Shown here piece by piece: positions 54,837 to 64,000 of a stretch of 64,000 bases of DNA. Origin of the DNA: Marinobacter antarcticus (GTDB lineage: Bacteria > Pseudomonadota > Gammaproteobacteria > Pseudomonadales > Oleiphilaceae); contig NZ_DRGY01000138.1 of the NCBI RefSeq assembly GCF_011049865.1, positions 1 through 64,000 of the forward strand. The letters are read 5' to 3'. Each line of letters begins with the position of its first letter. Position 1 is the stretch's first letter. Under the pieces are notes generated by a model. The model was not told the DNA's origin. It did no database searches and saw only the letters and a program-made list of their open reading frames with translations. A program made the translations under genes and the position numbers.

Positions 54837-56135
54837 ATGCTCGAACGACTGTTCCAACTCCAGGCCCACGGCACCAACGTTCGTAAAGAACTGGTTGCGG
54901 GCATTACCACCTTCTTGACCATGGCATACATTATTGTGGTCAACCCCAGCATTATGTCTTCCACAGGCATGGACGCCGGTGCGGTATTCGTTGCTACTTG
55001 TTTGGCTGCCGCCATCGGCACCCTGATTATGGGACTGTGGGCTAACTACCCGATTGCCCTGGCGCCGGGCATGGGCCTGAACGCATTTTTCGCGTATACC
55101 GTTGTGGGCAACCTCGGGTACAGCTGGCAAGTCGCGCTTGGCGCCGTATTTCTCTCGGGCCTGATCTTCTTCCTGCTCAGCATTTTCAAGATCCGCGAGT
55201 GGATCATTAACAGCATTCCCATGTCCCTGCGTTTTGGAATTTCCGCGGGCATCGGCTTTTTCCTGGCGCTGATTGCCCTGAAAAACGCCGGTGTAGTGGT
55301 TGCCAATCCTGGCACTCTGATTGGCCTTGGTGAATTAAAATCGGCAGAGAGCCTGCTGTTTTTTGGCGGGTTTGTCGTGATTTGTGCTTTGTCGTTCCGG
55401 CGCATAACCGGTGCGGTCATGATTGGCATTATTGCCGTAACAGCCATTGCAATGATGTTGGGCATGGTCGAATACAACGGTCTGGTTTCCGCTCCGCCAA
55501 GCCTTGCGCCTACGTTCATGCAGCTGGATATCGCCGGCGCCCTGAACGTTGGCATGATCAGCATTGTGTTCGCCTTTCTGTTTGTGGATCTGTTTGACAC
55601 CTCGGGCACGCTGATTGGCGCCGCTCAACGCGGCGGACTGCTCGACAAAGACGGCAAACTTCCACGCCTGGGCCGGGCCCTGATGTCTGACTCGGTAGCC
55701 ACTATGTCCGGTGCCGCTCTCGGCACCTCAACCACCACCAGTTACATCGAGTCTACCGCAGGTATTTCGGCCGGTGGGCGCACCGGCCTGACCGCCGTGG
55801 TGGTTGCCGTTCTCTTCCTCGCGTGCCTTTTGCTGTCTCCCATTGCCAGCATTATTCCGGCGTATGCCACAGCGCCGGCGTTGCTGTACGTTGCGGTGTT
55901 GATGGCCAGCGGGCTGAAACTGATAGACTGGGATGACATCACAGAGGCCGCGCCGGCAGTGGTTACAGCACTGATGATGCCGCTGACGTTTTCAATCGCC
56001 AACGGCATTGCACTGGGCTTCATCACGTATGCCGTCATCAAGGCTTTGAGCGGTCGCTGGTCGGATCTGAACGTCAGCGTGGTGGTGATCGCCATTATTT
56101 TCATTCTGAAATTCATCTTTCTTGACGCAGCCTGA
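54837..56135 (+). CDS. NCS2/AzgA-type purine (hypoxanthine/guanine) permease
   Basis: KELVAGITTFLTMAYIIVVNPSIMSSTGMDAGAVFVATCLAAAIGTLIMG. Confidence 0.93.
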   Translation: MLERLFQLQAHGTNVRKELVAGITTFLTMAYIIVVNPSIMSSTGMDAGAVFVATCLAAAIGTLIMGLWANYPIALAPGMGLNAFFAYTVVGNLGYSWQVALGAVFLSGLIFFLLSIFKIREWIINSIPMSLRFGISAGIGFFLALIALKNAGVVVANPGTLIGLGELKSAESLLFFGGFVVICALSFRRITGAVMIGIIAVTAIAMMLGMVEYNGLVSAPPSLAPTFMQLDIAGALNVGMISIVFAFLFVDLFDTSGTLIGAAQRGGLLDKDGKLPRLGRALMSDSVATMSGAALGTSTTTSYIESTAGISAGGRTGLTAVVVAVLFLACLLLSPIASIIPAYATAPALLYVAVLMASGLKLIDWDDITEAAPAVVTALMMPLTFSIANGIALGFITYAVIKALSGRWSDLNVSVVVIAIIFILKFIFLDAA

Positions 56136-56165
56136 GCTGCGCGCAGACCCAGAGCCTGATTTCCT

Positions 56166-56708
56166 ATGGATTACTTTTCCAACAGCATTAAACAAGCAAT
56201 CCGTACGGTGCCGGACTGGCCCAAGCCCGGTGTCACGTTTCGTGATATCACCACCGTTCTGCAAGACAAAACAGCCTTCCGGAAGCTGATTGACGCTTTC
56301 GTTCATCGCTACCACGGCCACAAGATTGATGCGGTGGCCGCGGTGGATGCTCGGGGGTTCATTATTGGATCGGCCCTGGCTTATGAGCTCAATGCCTCTT
56401 TGGTGCTGGTGCGCAAAAAGGGCAAGTTGCCGTTTGATACGCTGGTGGAGGACTACGAACTGGAGTATGGAACCGCCTCCGTAGAGCTCCACGAAGATGC
56501 GCTCAAACCCGGTGACAAGGTTGTGCTAGTCGATGATTTGATTGCGACCGGTGGCACCATGCTGGCCGCCAGTCGGTTGATCCGCCGTATTGGCGCAGAC
56601 ATTATAGAAGTTGCCGCAATGATCGATCTTCCCGACCTTGGAGGTTCCGCCAAGCTGCAGGAAGAGGGCTTGAAGGTCTATACTGTGTGCTCGTTTGAGG
56701 GCGAATAG
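56166..56708 (+). CDS. apt: Adenine phosphoribosyltransferase
   Basis: [46 protein letters not shown] motif. Confidence 0.97.
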   Translation: MDYFSNSIKQAIRTVPDWPKPGVTFRDITTVLQDKTAFRKLIDAFVHRYHGHKIDAVAAVDARGFIIGSALAYELNASLVLVRKKGKLPFDTLVEDYELEYGTASVELHEDALKPGDKVVLVDDLIATGGTMLAASRLIRRIGADIIEVAAMIDLPDLGGSAKLQEEGLKVYTVCSFEGE

Positions 56709-56781
56709 AGACGGCGCCTCCGGGACGTTTTGAGACGTGTTTAAGTTTTAGGACGTGTTTAAAGAGCATCGGGAGAACACC

Positions 56782-57444
56782 ATGGATCGTTATCAACACC
56801 ACTGGAAAGACGGCACACCTGTGCACCTGCCGCTGGGAAAGATTGTCTGCGTTGGCCGGAATTACGCGGACCACGCCAAAGAGCTCAACAACCCGGTACC
56901 CGCGGAACCCCTGCTGTTCATAAAGCCCGCCACGTCTGCGGTGCACGTAACACGTCCTCTGGCGCTTTCCGCCAATCAGGGCCAAGTGCACTTCGAAACC
57001 GAGCTGGCGGTATTGATAGGCAAACCCCTCACCAACGCATCGGAGAGCGACGCTCAGTCAGCCATTCTCGGCTACGGGCTGGCGTTGGACCTGACCCTTC
57101 GGGATCTGCAAAGTCAGCTCAAAGAGAAAGGCCATCCCTGGGAACGGGCAAAAGCCTTTGATGGCGCCTGCCCCTTGTCTCCGTTTGTGGCGGTGGAGTA
57201 TTTCGGTAACGACTGCATCACCTTCAATCTGGACATCGATGAGCAGAGACAGCAAAGCGGCGACACCGGGGATATGATTTTCCCTATCGTTCCGCTGCTG
57301 GCTCATATAAGCCGCCATTTCACGCTGTTGCCCGGCGATGTAGTGCTCACTGGCACCCCCAGTGGCGTGGGCCCGCTGCGCTCAGGACAAACCCTGTCGC
57401 TACAACTGGAGGACCAGTTGTCTGTCTCCACCAAAGTGGTTTAA
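56782..57444 (+). CDS. Fumarylacetoacetate hydrolase family protein
   Basis: GKIVCVGRNYADHAKELNNPVPAEPLLFIKP; GDVVLTGTPSGVGPL. Confidence 0.93.
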   Translation: MDRYQHHWKDGTPVHLPLGKIVCVGRNYADHAKELNNPVPAEPLLFIKPATSAVHVTRPLALSANQGQVHFETELAVLIGKPLTNASESDAQSAILGYGLALDLTLRDLQSQLKEKGHPWERAKAFDGACPLSPFVAVEYFGNDCITFNLDIDEQRQQSGDTGDMIFPIVPLLAHISRHFTLLPGDVVLTGTPSGVGPLRSGQTLSLQLEDQLSVSTKVV

Positions 57445-57491
57445 CGTGAGCTGACACAATCTTTCTTTTTCGGGAGCACGTATAGTCAGGC

Positions 57492-58802
57492 ATGGCAAAA
57501 AAACCGGTTACCTCGCGCAGTGGTCGATTCTTCAAGCTTGCCGGCATGACGGCCTCGGTAGCGGGACAGTATGCCGGTCAGAAAGCCCGCAGCCTGTTCA
57601 GCAATGAAAACGACGACGGCGCCCGCAGTGAAAGCTACACCCGCATGGCAAACCGCATTACCGACACCCTCGGTGAGATGAAAGGCGCGGCTATGAAGGT
57701 GGGCCAGATTGCTTCCCAGACCCAGGATTTCCTGCCCCGAGAGTTTTCTGATGCGCTCCAAAAGCTGCAGAAAGAAGCGCCTCCCATGCCGTTCGAAATC
57801 ATTCTTGAACAGATAGAGATGGAACTGGGAAAGCCGGTAGGCGAGCTGTTCGAGTATCTGCAGGAGACCCCCTATGCCGCTGCATCGATCGGCCAGGTGC
57901 ACCGCGCCCGGTTACACGACGGCACCGATGTCATCGTAAAGGTGCAGTATCCGGGTGTGGATGAATCGTGCGATTCCGACCTGAAACAGCTACGCCTGGC
58001 TCTGAAGCTGGGCGGCCTCCTGAAAATGCCGAAAGAGTCGGTAGATCAGCTGTTCACGGAGATTCGGGAGCGCCTTCAGGAAGAGCTGGATTACGAGAAT
58101 GAAGCCCGCAATATTGACCTGTTCCGGGAGTTTCACAAGAAAGATTCCTGGGTCGTTATTCCTTCCGTGATCCTCAGCCACTCGACCCGTCATGTGCTGA
58201 CGCTGGGGCTGGAGGAAGGCGATCACGTTAACGAGGTTACGCCGGAGCGCTACGATCAGGCCACGATCAATCTGATTGGTCATCGTATGTTTACCACCAT
58301 GGCAGATCAGCTATTCCGGTTCCAATGCATCCATGGCGACCCGCACGCGGGGAACTTTGCGTATCGGCCCGATGGCAGCATCGTTATGTATGACTTTGGC
58401 TGTGTTAAAAAACTGAAGCCGGAGATTGTTGAGGCGTATCGCAATGCCATCATCGCGGCGCTGGATCAGGATTATAAAGCTCTTGATGCGTACTTGATTG
58501 ATCTGGGCGCCCGAGTGGGGAGCCAACCTGCTATTGATGAGGCGTATTACGCTATGTGGCGGGATATTCTTGTGGTGCCGTTCAATTCCGAGCAACCCTA
58601 TGACTTTGGCGAGTCCAGTATTCACAAGCATGTGGCAGCCAAGACGAGCACGGTGTTCAAGTATCTGGATTCGTTCAAGCCGCCGGTTGAGAGTATTTTT
58701 ATCGACCGGATGATTGCGGGGCATTACTGGATGCTGAAGCGGCTGGGGGTTCAGGCGGCGTTTGGCGAGGAGCTTCGTGGGTATCTTGGCGGGCCTGACT
58801 GA
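57492..58802 (+). CDS. ABC1/UbiB-family (AarF-like) atypical kinase
   Basis: PYAAASIGQVHRARLHDGTDVIVKVQYPGV; GDPHAGNFAYRPDGSIVMYDFGCVK. Confidence 0.93.
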   Translation: MAKKPVTSRSGRFFKLAGMTASVAGQYAGQKARSLFSNENDDGARSESYTRMANRITDTLGEMKGAAMKVGQIASQTQDFLPREFSDALQKLQKEAPPMPFEIILEQIEMELGKPVGELFEYLQETPYAAASIGQVHRARLHDGTDVIVKVQYPGVDESCDSDLKQLRLALKLGGLLKMPKESVDQLFTEIRERLQEELDYENEARNIDLFREFHKKDSWVVIPSVILSHSTRHVLTLGLEEGDHVNEVTPERYDQATINLIGHRMFTTMADQLFRFQCIHGDPHAGNFAYRPDGSIVMYDFGCVKKLKPEIVEAYRNAIIAALDQDYKALDAYLIDLGARVGSQPAIDEAYYAMWRDILVVPFNSEQPYDFGESSIHKHVAAKTSTVFKYLDSFKPPVESIFIDRMIAGHYWMLKRLGVQAAFGEELRGYLGGPD

Positions 58803-58823
58803 TTTTCTGGCTTTAGTGGTAAC

Positions 58824-58932
58824 GGCATCGACAGGGTGTAGCGTTCAAAACACGCTGTGAATACGTCCCTGTGCGCTTGGCTCCGCCATTCATGGCTACG
58901 CACAGTTTTGAGCGCTACACCCTGTCGGTGCC
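58824..58932. repeat. Long intergenic hairpin, copy 2 (opposite orientation to copy 1)
   Basis: 28-bp arms GGCATCGACAGGGTGTAGCGTTCAAAAC / GTTTTGAGCGCTACACCCTGTCGGTGCC with two G-U-compatible differences; 53-nt core homologous (reverse complement) to copy 1. Confidence 0.9.
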
Positions 58933-58974
58933 TATCTTGCTAAGGCGTTTTTTAGCACACTTTGTACGTTTGCA

Positions 58975-60378
58975 TCAGTCGAAGATCTTGCCGGGGTTGA
59001 TGATGCCGTTGGGGTCAAATACCTGTTTGATGCCTCTCAGATAGGCAATTTCTGCTTCGCTGCGGGTGTAATGCAAGTAGGGCTTTTTGGTCATGCCTAC
59101 GCCGTGTTCGGCGGAGACGCTGCCCTGGTACTTTTCGACGATTTCAAACACCCACTTGTTGACCTGCTGGCACTTTTCGAAGAAGTCTTCCTTTGCCATG
59201 TCTTCCGGTTTGAGGATGTTGAGGTGCAGGTTGCCATCGCCAATGTGGCCGAACCAGATGATTTCAAAATCCGGGTACTGTGCAGTCACCAACTCGTCAA
59301 TTTCCTGCAGAAATCCCGGCACTTTAGAAACCACAACGGAAATGTCGTTCTTGTATGGGGTGCGGGGGGCGATGGATTCCGAGATGCGCTCGCGCAGCTG
59401 CCACAGGTTCCGGGCCTGAGTTTCGCTCTGGCTGATCACGCCGTCCAGCACCCAGCCGTTTTCCATGCACTGCTCGAACAGGCCCATGGCGTCGTCCATT
59501 ACCTGATCAGACGTCGATTCAAACTCCAACAAGGCATAATACGGCGCTTCGGTTTCAAACGGCGCCGGCACCTGTCCGTGGGCCAGGACATGCCCCATAG
59601 CCTGGTGCGAGAAGAATTCGTAGGCGGTCAGGTCCAGGCCACTCTGGAAGGTTTTGAGCACGTCCATGGTGTTGCCAAGATCGTTCAGCCCGAGCACCAG
59701 TACCGTCAGGTTATCTGGCTGGCGCGTGAGCTTCATGGTGACTTCGGTAATAAAGCCCAGGGTTCCTTCGGCGCCGATAAACAGATGGCGCAGGTCGTAG
59801 CCGGTGTTGTTTTTCGCAAGGTCTTTATTCAGATCAAGAATGTCGCCCTTGCCGGTTACCACTTTGAGGCCGGCGACCCAGTCGCGGCTCATGCCGTAGC
59901 GGATCACCTTGATACCGCCCGCGTTGGTGGAGAGATTACCCCCAAGCTGGCTGGAGCCGGCGGAGGCAAAATCGACCGGGTAGTAAAGGTTGTTCTCTTC
60001 GGCAAAACTCTGCAGTTGCTGGGTCACAACGCCGGCCTGGCAGTGAACCAATCGGTCACTGGCGCTGAAATCCAGAATCTGGTTCATGTTGTCGAATGCA
60101 ACAACCACCTCGCCGTTAGCGGCCACAGCGCCCGCACTCAGGCCCGTTCGGCCACCGGAGGGCACCAGTGCCACACGGTTTTCGTTGGCAAACTTCACCA
60201 GTGCCTGAACCTGCTCAGTGGTTTTCGGGAGCACGATGGCCAGTGGGTTTGGCTCATAAATTCGCGTCCAATCCTTGCCGTAAGTGTCGAGATCCGCTGG
60301 GTCCGTCAGCACCTTTGCGGGCGCGTCGCCGGCGGCTACAAGCTCTTTCAGGGCAACAATGATCTGTTCAGAGTTCAT
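58975..60378 (-). CDS. FAD-linked oxidase, D-2-hydroxyglutarate dehydrogenase-like
   Basis: FAD_binding_4: VALVPSGGRTGLSAGAVAANGEVVVAFDNMNQIL; FASAGSSQLGGNLSTNAGGIKVIRYGMSRDWVAGL; divergent from serA. Confidence 0.85.
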   Translation of the reverse strand: MNSEQIIVALKELVAAGDAPAKVLTDPADLDTYGKDWTRIYEPNPLAIVLPKTTEQVQALVKFANENRVALVPSGGRTGLSAGAVAANGEVVVAFDNMNQILDFSASDRLVHCQAGVVTQQLQSFAEENNLYYPVDFASAGSSQLGGNLSTNAGGIKVIRYGMSRDWVAGLKVVTGKGDILDLNKDLAKNNTGYDLRHLFIGAEGTLGFITEVTMKLTRQPDNLTVLVLGLNDLGNTMDVLKTFQSGLDLTAYEFFSHQAMGHVLAHGQVPAPFETEAPYYALLEFESTSDQVMDDAMGLFEQCMENGWVLDGVISQSETQARNLWQLRERISESIAPRTPYKNDISVVVSKVPGFLQEIDELVTAQYPDFEIIWFGHIGDGNLHLNILKPEDMAKEDFFEKCQQVNKWVFEIVEKYQGSVSAEHGVGMTKKPYLHYTRSEAEIAYLRGIKQVFDPNGIINPGKIFD

Positions 60379-60430
60379 GAAGTCATCAGTCTCGTCAGGG
60401 TCGGGCGGTGGCTCTGGATTAAAAGTTCCA

Positions 60431-60453
60431 GGTTCGCTTGATTCAGGCGAACC
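60431..60453. promoter_or_regulatory. Inverted repeat in the divergent D2HGDH-like/serA promoter region
   Basis: GGTTCGC-ttgattcag-GCGAACC, 7-bp perfect arms. Confidence 0.4.
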
Positions 60454-60569
60454 GGGACACTGTGAAAAGTTGCTTTTATGGTATCATACTGCCCCTGTTC
60501 TGCGAGCCAGCCCCAACGACCACTGGCCGCAGGTCACTTCATGCGACGAAAGGTTCGGAAGCAAAGCCC

Positions 60570-61799
60570 ATGTCAACGACGTCTCTCGAAAAGAGCAAAA
60601 TCCGCATTCTACTGCTGGAAGGCGTGCATCAGACCGCACTGGATACTCTGAATGCTGCAGGCTACACCAACATTGAGTCCCTCAGTCACTCGCTGTCCGA
60701 GGAAGACCTTATAGAGAAGATTGCCGATGCGCATTTTATAGGCCTTCGCTCTCGCACTCAGTTGACTGCCAAGGTGTTCGAGGCTGCCAAAAAGCTGGTT
60801 GCAGTGGGCTGTTTCTGCATTGGCACTAATCAGGTTGATCTGCACGCAGCGACACGTCGCGGCATCGCGGTGTTCAATGCGCCTTTTTCTAACACCCGCA
60901 GTGTTGCGGAACTGGTTTTGGCGCAGGCTATCCTGCTACTGCGCGGCGTTCCGGAAAAAAATGCCAGTGCCCACCGTGGCGATTGGCAGAAATCGGCCAA
61001 AAACAGCTACGAGATTCGCGGCAAAAAGCTGGGCATCATCGGTTACGGCAACATAGGCACCCAGTTCAGCGTTCTGGCCGAAAGCCTGGGCATGGACGTG
61101 TACTTCTACGACGTAGTGTCCAAGCTGCCGATCGGCAATGCAACCCAGGTAGGAACCCTGCAGGAACTGCTCAACATTGCCGATGTTGTGAGTTTGCACG
61201 TTCCCGAAACACCGGCCACCAAGTACATGTTCAAGGCCGAGCAGTTGGCCCAGATGAAGCCTGATTCTATCCTGATGAATGCATCACGAGGCTCCGTCGT
61301 GGATATCGAGGCACTTGCAGAATCCCTGAGAAGCGGCAAGCTGCTGGGCGCTGCGATTGACGTTTTCCCGGTCGAGCCCAAGTCCAATAACGAAGAATTC
61401 GTTTCTCCACTGCGTGAGTTCGACAACGTTATTCTGACGCCACACGTAGGCGGCTCCACCATCGAAGCCCAAGAAAACATCGGGCGCGAAGTAGCTGAGA
61501 AGCTCGCTATGTATAGCGACAACGGCACCTCGGTGTCGTCGGTGAACTTTCCGGAAGTGGCTCTGCCCTCACACCCGAACCAGCACCGTTTGCTGCACAT
61601 TCATGAGAACGTGCCGGGCGTGATGTCGGAAATAAACCAGGTGTTCTCCGAGAACGGCATCAACGTTTGCGGCCAATATCTGCAAACCAAACAAGACATT
61701 GGCTACGTGGTGATTGATGTAGACAAGGCCTACGGCGAACTTGCTCTGGAGAAACTGCTCCAGGTAAAAGGCACCATTCGCGGTCGGGTGCTGTTCTAG
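60570..61799 (+). CDS. serA: D-3-phosphoglycerate dehydrogenase
   Basis: KLGIIGYGNIGTQFSVLAESLGMDVYFYD; C-terminal ACT domain; start trimmed to MSTTSLEKSKIRIL. Confidence 0.96.
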   Translation: MSTTSLEKSKIRILLLEGVHQTALDTLNAAGYTNIESLSHSLSEEDLIEKIADAHFIGLRSRTQLTAKVFEAAKKLVAVGCFCIGTNQVDLHAATRRGIAVFNAPFSNTRSVAELVLAQAILLLRGVPEKNASAHRGDWQKSAKNSYEIRGKKLGIIGYGNIGTQFSVLAESLGMDVYFYDVVSKLPIGNATQVGTLQELLNIADVVSLHVPETPATKYMFKAEQLAQMKPDSILMNASRGSVVDIEALAESLRSGKLLGAAIDVFPVEPKSNNEEFVSPLREFDNVILTPHVGGSTIEAQENIGREVAEKLAMYSDNGTSVSSVNFPEVALPSHPNQHRLLHIHENVPGVMSEINQVFSENGINVCGQYLQTKQDIGYVVIDVDKAYGELALEKLLQVKGTIRGRVLF

Positions 61800-61831
61800 G
61801 CGGCGCTCGGTATAAACGCCGGTCAGAGAAA

Positions 61832-61874
61832 GCAAAAAAGCTCCGCCACCAAAAGGTCGCGGAGCTTTTTTTGC
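61832..61874. terminator. Bidirectional intrinsic terminator between serA and ompA-like gene
   Basis: GCAAAAAAGCTCCGC-caccaaaaggtc-GCGGAGCTTTTTTTGC. Confidence 0.9.
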
Positions 61875-61902
61875 CCGGCCAGGCCGGACCGGAGTAGTCG
61901 CG

Positions 61903-62559
61903 TTACTGCATAGGAACCAGCGTCAGCTCGACGCGACGGTTCTGTTCACGCCCTGCGGCGTTATCGTTGGACGCGATAGGTTTACGCTCACCGTAACCCG
62001 TCGCGCGAGTGCGCCTGGACTCGATACCCTGATTCAGGAGGAAGTCCCGCACGGAGCCCGCGCGACGCTCACTGAGCAACTGGTTGTAGCTGTCTGAACC
62101 CGAGCTGTCGGTATGACCGTCGATCTGAATGATTGTTTTGTTGAACTCTTTCAGCACCAGAACAACCGATTCCAGCGTGTTTGTGAACCCGCCCCGGATG
62201 GCGGTCTGATTCAACTCAAAGGTGATGTTGCCCGGCATGATGAGTTCAATCTGATCACCGTTGCGAACAACACGAACGCCGCTGCCTTCCAGCCTCTGCC
62301 GCAACATGGCTTCTTGCCTGTCCATGTAATAGCCAATGCCGCCGCCAACGGCCGCACCACTCGCTGCACCAATCAGCGCGCCCTTGCCACGGTCACTTTT
62401 ACTGGAGGTTGCAGCGCCAACGGCTGCGCCACCAATCGCACCAATGATACTGCCTTTGGTGGCATCTGAAGTTTTCTGCTCGCCTGTGTATGGGTCATAC
62501 GTCATACAACCGGCGAGGCCCATGGTCGTTACTGCTAGTGCAAGCATTGTTTTCTTCAC
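61903..62559 (-). CDS. OmpA-family lipoprotein with glycine-zipper domain
   Basis: Lipobox TTMGLAGC; glycine zipper GSIIGAIGGAAVGAATSS; OmpA_C IQIDGHTDSSGSDSYNQLLSERRAGSVRDFL. Confidence 0.93.
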   Translation of the reverse strand: MKKTMLALAVTTMGLAGCMTYDPYTGEQKTSDATKGSIIGAIGGAAVGAATSSKSDRGKGALIGAASGAAVGGGIGYYMDRQEAMLRQRLEGSGVRVVRNGDQIELIMPGNITFELNQTAIRGGFTNTLESVVLVLKEFNKTIIQIDGHTDSSGSDSYNQLLSERRAGSVRDFLLNQGIESRRTRATGYGERKPIASNDNAAGREQNRRVELTLVPMQ

Positions 62560-62667
62560 AGCATTCTCCTGTGGCTGGGTTTATTACTGGTTTTGTTGCA
62601 GGGGTCTTTCGAGCCCTTTAGCGCTCTCGTTGTGGCGTCGAGAATGGTCAAGACTCATCTGGAGTGA

Positions 62668-63684
62668 TCAATAGTCGTCAGGGTCATCTGCCAATGAATG
62701 ATCAAAGGTATCTATAATGGTGTTGAACACAGTTGCCTGCAGATCCTTGGCTTCGTTCACCAAGTGATGGCGGCCGTCGGCAATCCTCACTTCCTCTACC
62801 GATGCAAACTTGTTGCGGATAATTCTCAGATTGTGTTGCCAATCTACTGTCTGGTCTTTTTCGCCCTGAACCACCGTAACGGGGAAGTTGACCGGTCGCG
62901 CAGATTCAATGTGTGGAATCCAGGTACGCAACGCGCCCACCCAGTCAACGTGAACGGCTCTTGCCTGCAGTGGATCATTTTCTCGCAGGAAGCGCAAAAA
63001 ACGAGTATTGCCACTGTTCGCTGAAAACGCACGCTGCCACCGTGAAATAAACGGCTTTACCATCGTGTGGAGCATTTTTGCGCCGAGCCAGCCTGCAGGC
63101 CGTACCAACGGTGCCAACAACACAACATTACGGAACTCCGATGTTTCCACGGAGTGGTGGTTCGAGAGCAGGTAGTCAATCAGTATGGCGCCCCCCGTAC
63201 TCTGGCCCACCGCAAACCATGGCCCACGGGTTTTCTCACGAGCACAAGCCATAACATCTGACAACACCGCCTGATATTCCAGGAAATTGCCGATAGCCGC
63301 CGGTGTCCCGCTGGAGAGCCCGTGGCCAGGTTGATCATACGTCAACACGTCGAAACCCGCGCTGAGACAACGCTCAATCAATTGGCTGTATAAACCCACA
63401 TGATCAAAGTAACCGTGCAGGATAAACACAGTGCCACGCCCGGGACGGGATTCCGGCAATCGGAAATAATGCACCATAATCTGGTGCCGATCCGCCGTTA
63501 TATAGCCCTGATGATAGGCAATACCCGGGTGTTCCACCCAGAGATCAAGGCCATAAAATCGGCAATATGCCACCATCTCTTCGCTCAGATCTTCCCGTCC
63601 TTCCGGGTCGAACGGCTCAAGCCTTTCAAGCAGGGATTCACGATTCCAGTCCGGTATTTCTATGGTATCTGTTTTCCAGTACAC
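62668..63684 (-). CDS. Alpha/beta hydrolase (monoacylglycerol-lipase-like)
   Basis: TVFILHGYFDHVGLYSQLIERCLSAGFDVLTYDQPGHGLSSG; GQSTGGAIL nucleophile elbow. Confidence 0.92.
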   Translation of the reverse strand: MYWKTDTIEIPDWNRESLLERLEPFDPEGREDLSEEMVAYCRFYGLDLWVEHPGIAYHQGYITADRHQIMVHYFRLPESRPGRGTVFILHGYFDHVGLYSQLIERCLSAGFDVLTYDQPGHGLSSGTPAAIGNFLEYQAVLSDVMACAREKTRGPWFAVGQSTGGAILIDYLLSNHHSVETSEFRNVVLLAPLVRPAGWLGAKMLHTMVKPFISRWQRAFSANSGNTRFLRFLRENDPLQARAVHVDWVGALRTWIPHIESARPVNFPVTVVQGEKDQTVDWQHNLRIIRNKFASVEEVRIADGRHHLVNEAKDLQATVFNTIIDTFDHSLADDPDDY

Positions 63685-63763
63685 GTAGAGTTAAACGCCT
63701 GTCGTGGATAGATAATACGAATTACGATGCACAATCCTAACCCATAGCGGGGGCATAACACAG

Positions 63764-64000
63764 ATGTTGCAACATCTTCTTGAAACCGGGCTGCGACAAA
63801 CCATGAATTGCCTGGTCAAGCCGGCTCTTCACCCAACCGTCCCAATTGCCGTTCAACGCACGCTTACACGCCAGGCCTACCGGAGCTCCGTGGCGCCCCG
63901 TGGCTGTCGCTTCCAGGCCGACACACTGGCGGGCATACCGGTAATCAGAAGCTCTTTTGGCCAGGCCACGCGCGGCGCCGTGCTGTATTTGCACGGCGGT
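63764..64000 (+). CDS. Alpha/beta hydrolase (HSL/esterase type), 3'-truncated by window
   Basis: Open frame from ATG at 63764 to the window end: MLQHLLETGLRQTMNCLVKPALHPTVPIAVQRTLTRQAYRS...RGAVLYLHGG, ending in the HGG oxyanion motif; not in the ORF track because there is no stop. Confidence 0.75.
   Translation, partial: MLQHLLETGLRQTMNCLVKPALHPTVPIAVQRTLTRQAYRSSVAPRGCRFQADTLAGIPVIRSSFGQATRGAVLYLHGG

Noticed and set aside
59071-60441. 456-aa ORF on + strand
   Set aside because: Lies wholly antisense to the well-supported D2HGDH-like CDS (58975-60378). Composition is typical of a shadow ORF in GC-rich DNA, with no recognisable motifs.
63737-63994. 85-aa - strand ORF at the right edge
   Set aside because: The + strand frame from 63764 gives an alpha/beta-hydrolase N-terminus with LYLHGG at the window end; the - strand ORF is its shadow.

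Overview
The window is typical gammaproteobacterial chromosome, Marinobacter-like by gene content (inference). It encodes mostly housekeeping genes. The left half runs purA(partial)-hisZ-hflC-hflK-hflX-hfq-miaA-mutL-amiB-tsaE-nnr | queG | orn | rsgA | motB-motA | psd | epmA-efp | epmB | PilZ-like protein-fimX-like | serB-parC. As I recall it, this order matches the Pseudomonas aeruginosa PA4938-PA4967 region. Between parC and parE lies an accessory stretch: a small membrane protein, a decayed chemoreceptor remnant, yceI, cytochrome b561, a very short independent-looking transcription unit, an EAL phosphodiesterase and an SLC13/TrkA-C transporter. Downstream of parE are a two-gene subtilase + PrcB-like cassette and a complete acyclic-terpene-utilisation cluster (atuR-atuABCDEFGH order). 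The right part holds a quinone oxidoreductase-like gene, a membrane-tailed BLUF photoreceptor, a TRIC/UPF0126 protein, a purine permease, apt, an FAH-family gene, an ABC1 kinase, a D-2-hydroxyglutarate dehydrogenase-like gene divergent from serA, an OmpA-like lipoprotein and alpha/beta hydrolases. The most notable unexplained signals are (i) two long intergenic hairpins, in opposite orientation, with different ~24-28 bp stems but a homologous ~50-nt apical core, and (ii) a ~150-nt transcription-unit-like locus with a 15-codon ORF and an intrinsic terminator. No CRISPR array, rRNA, tRNA, prophage or intact IS was recognised.
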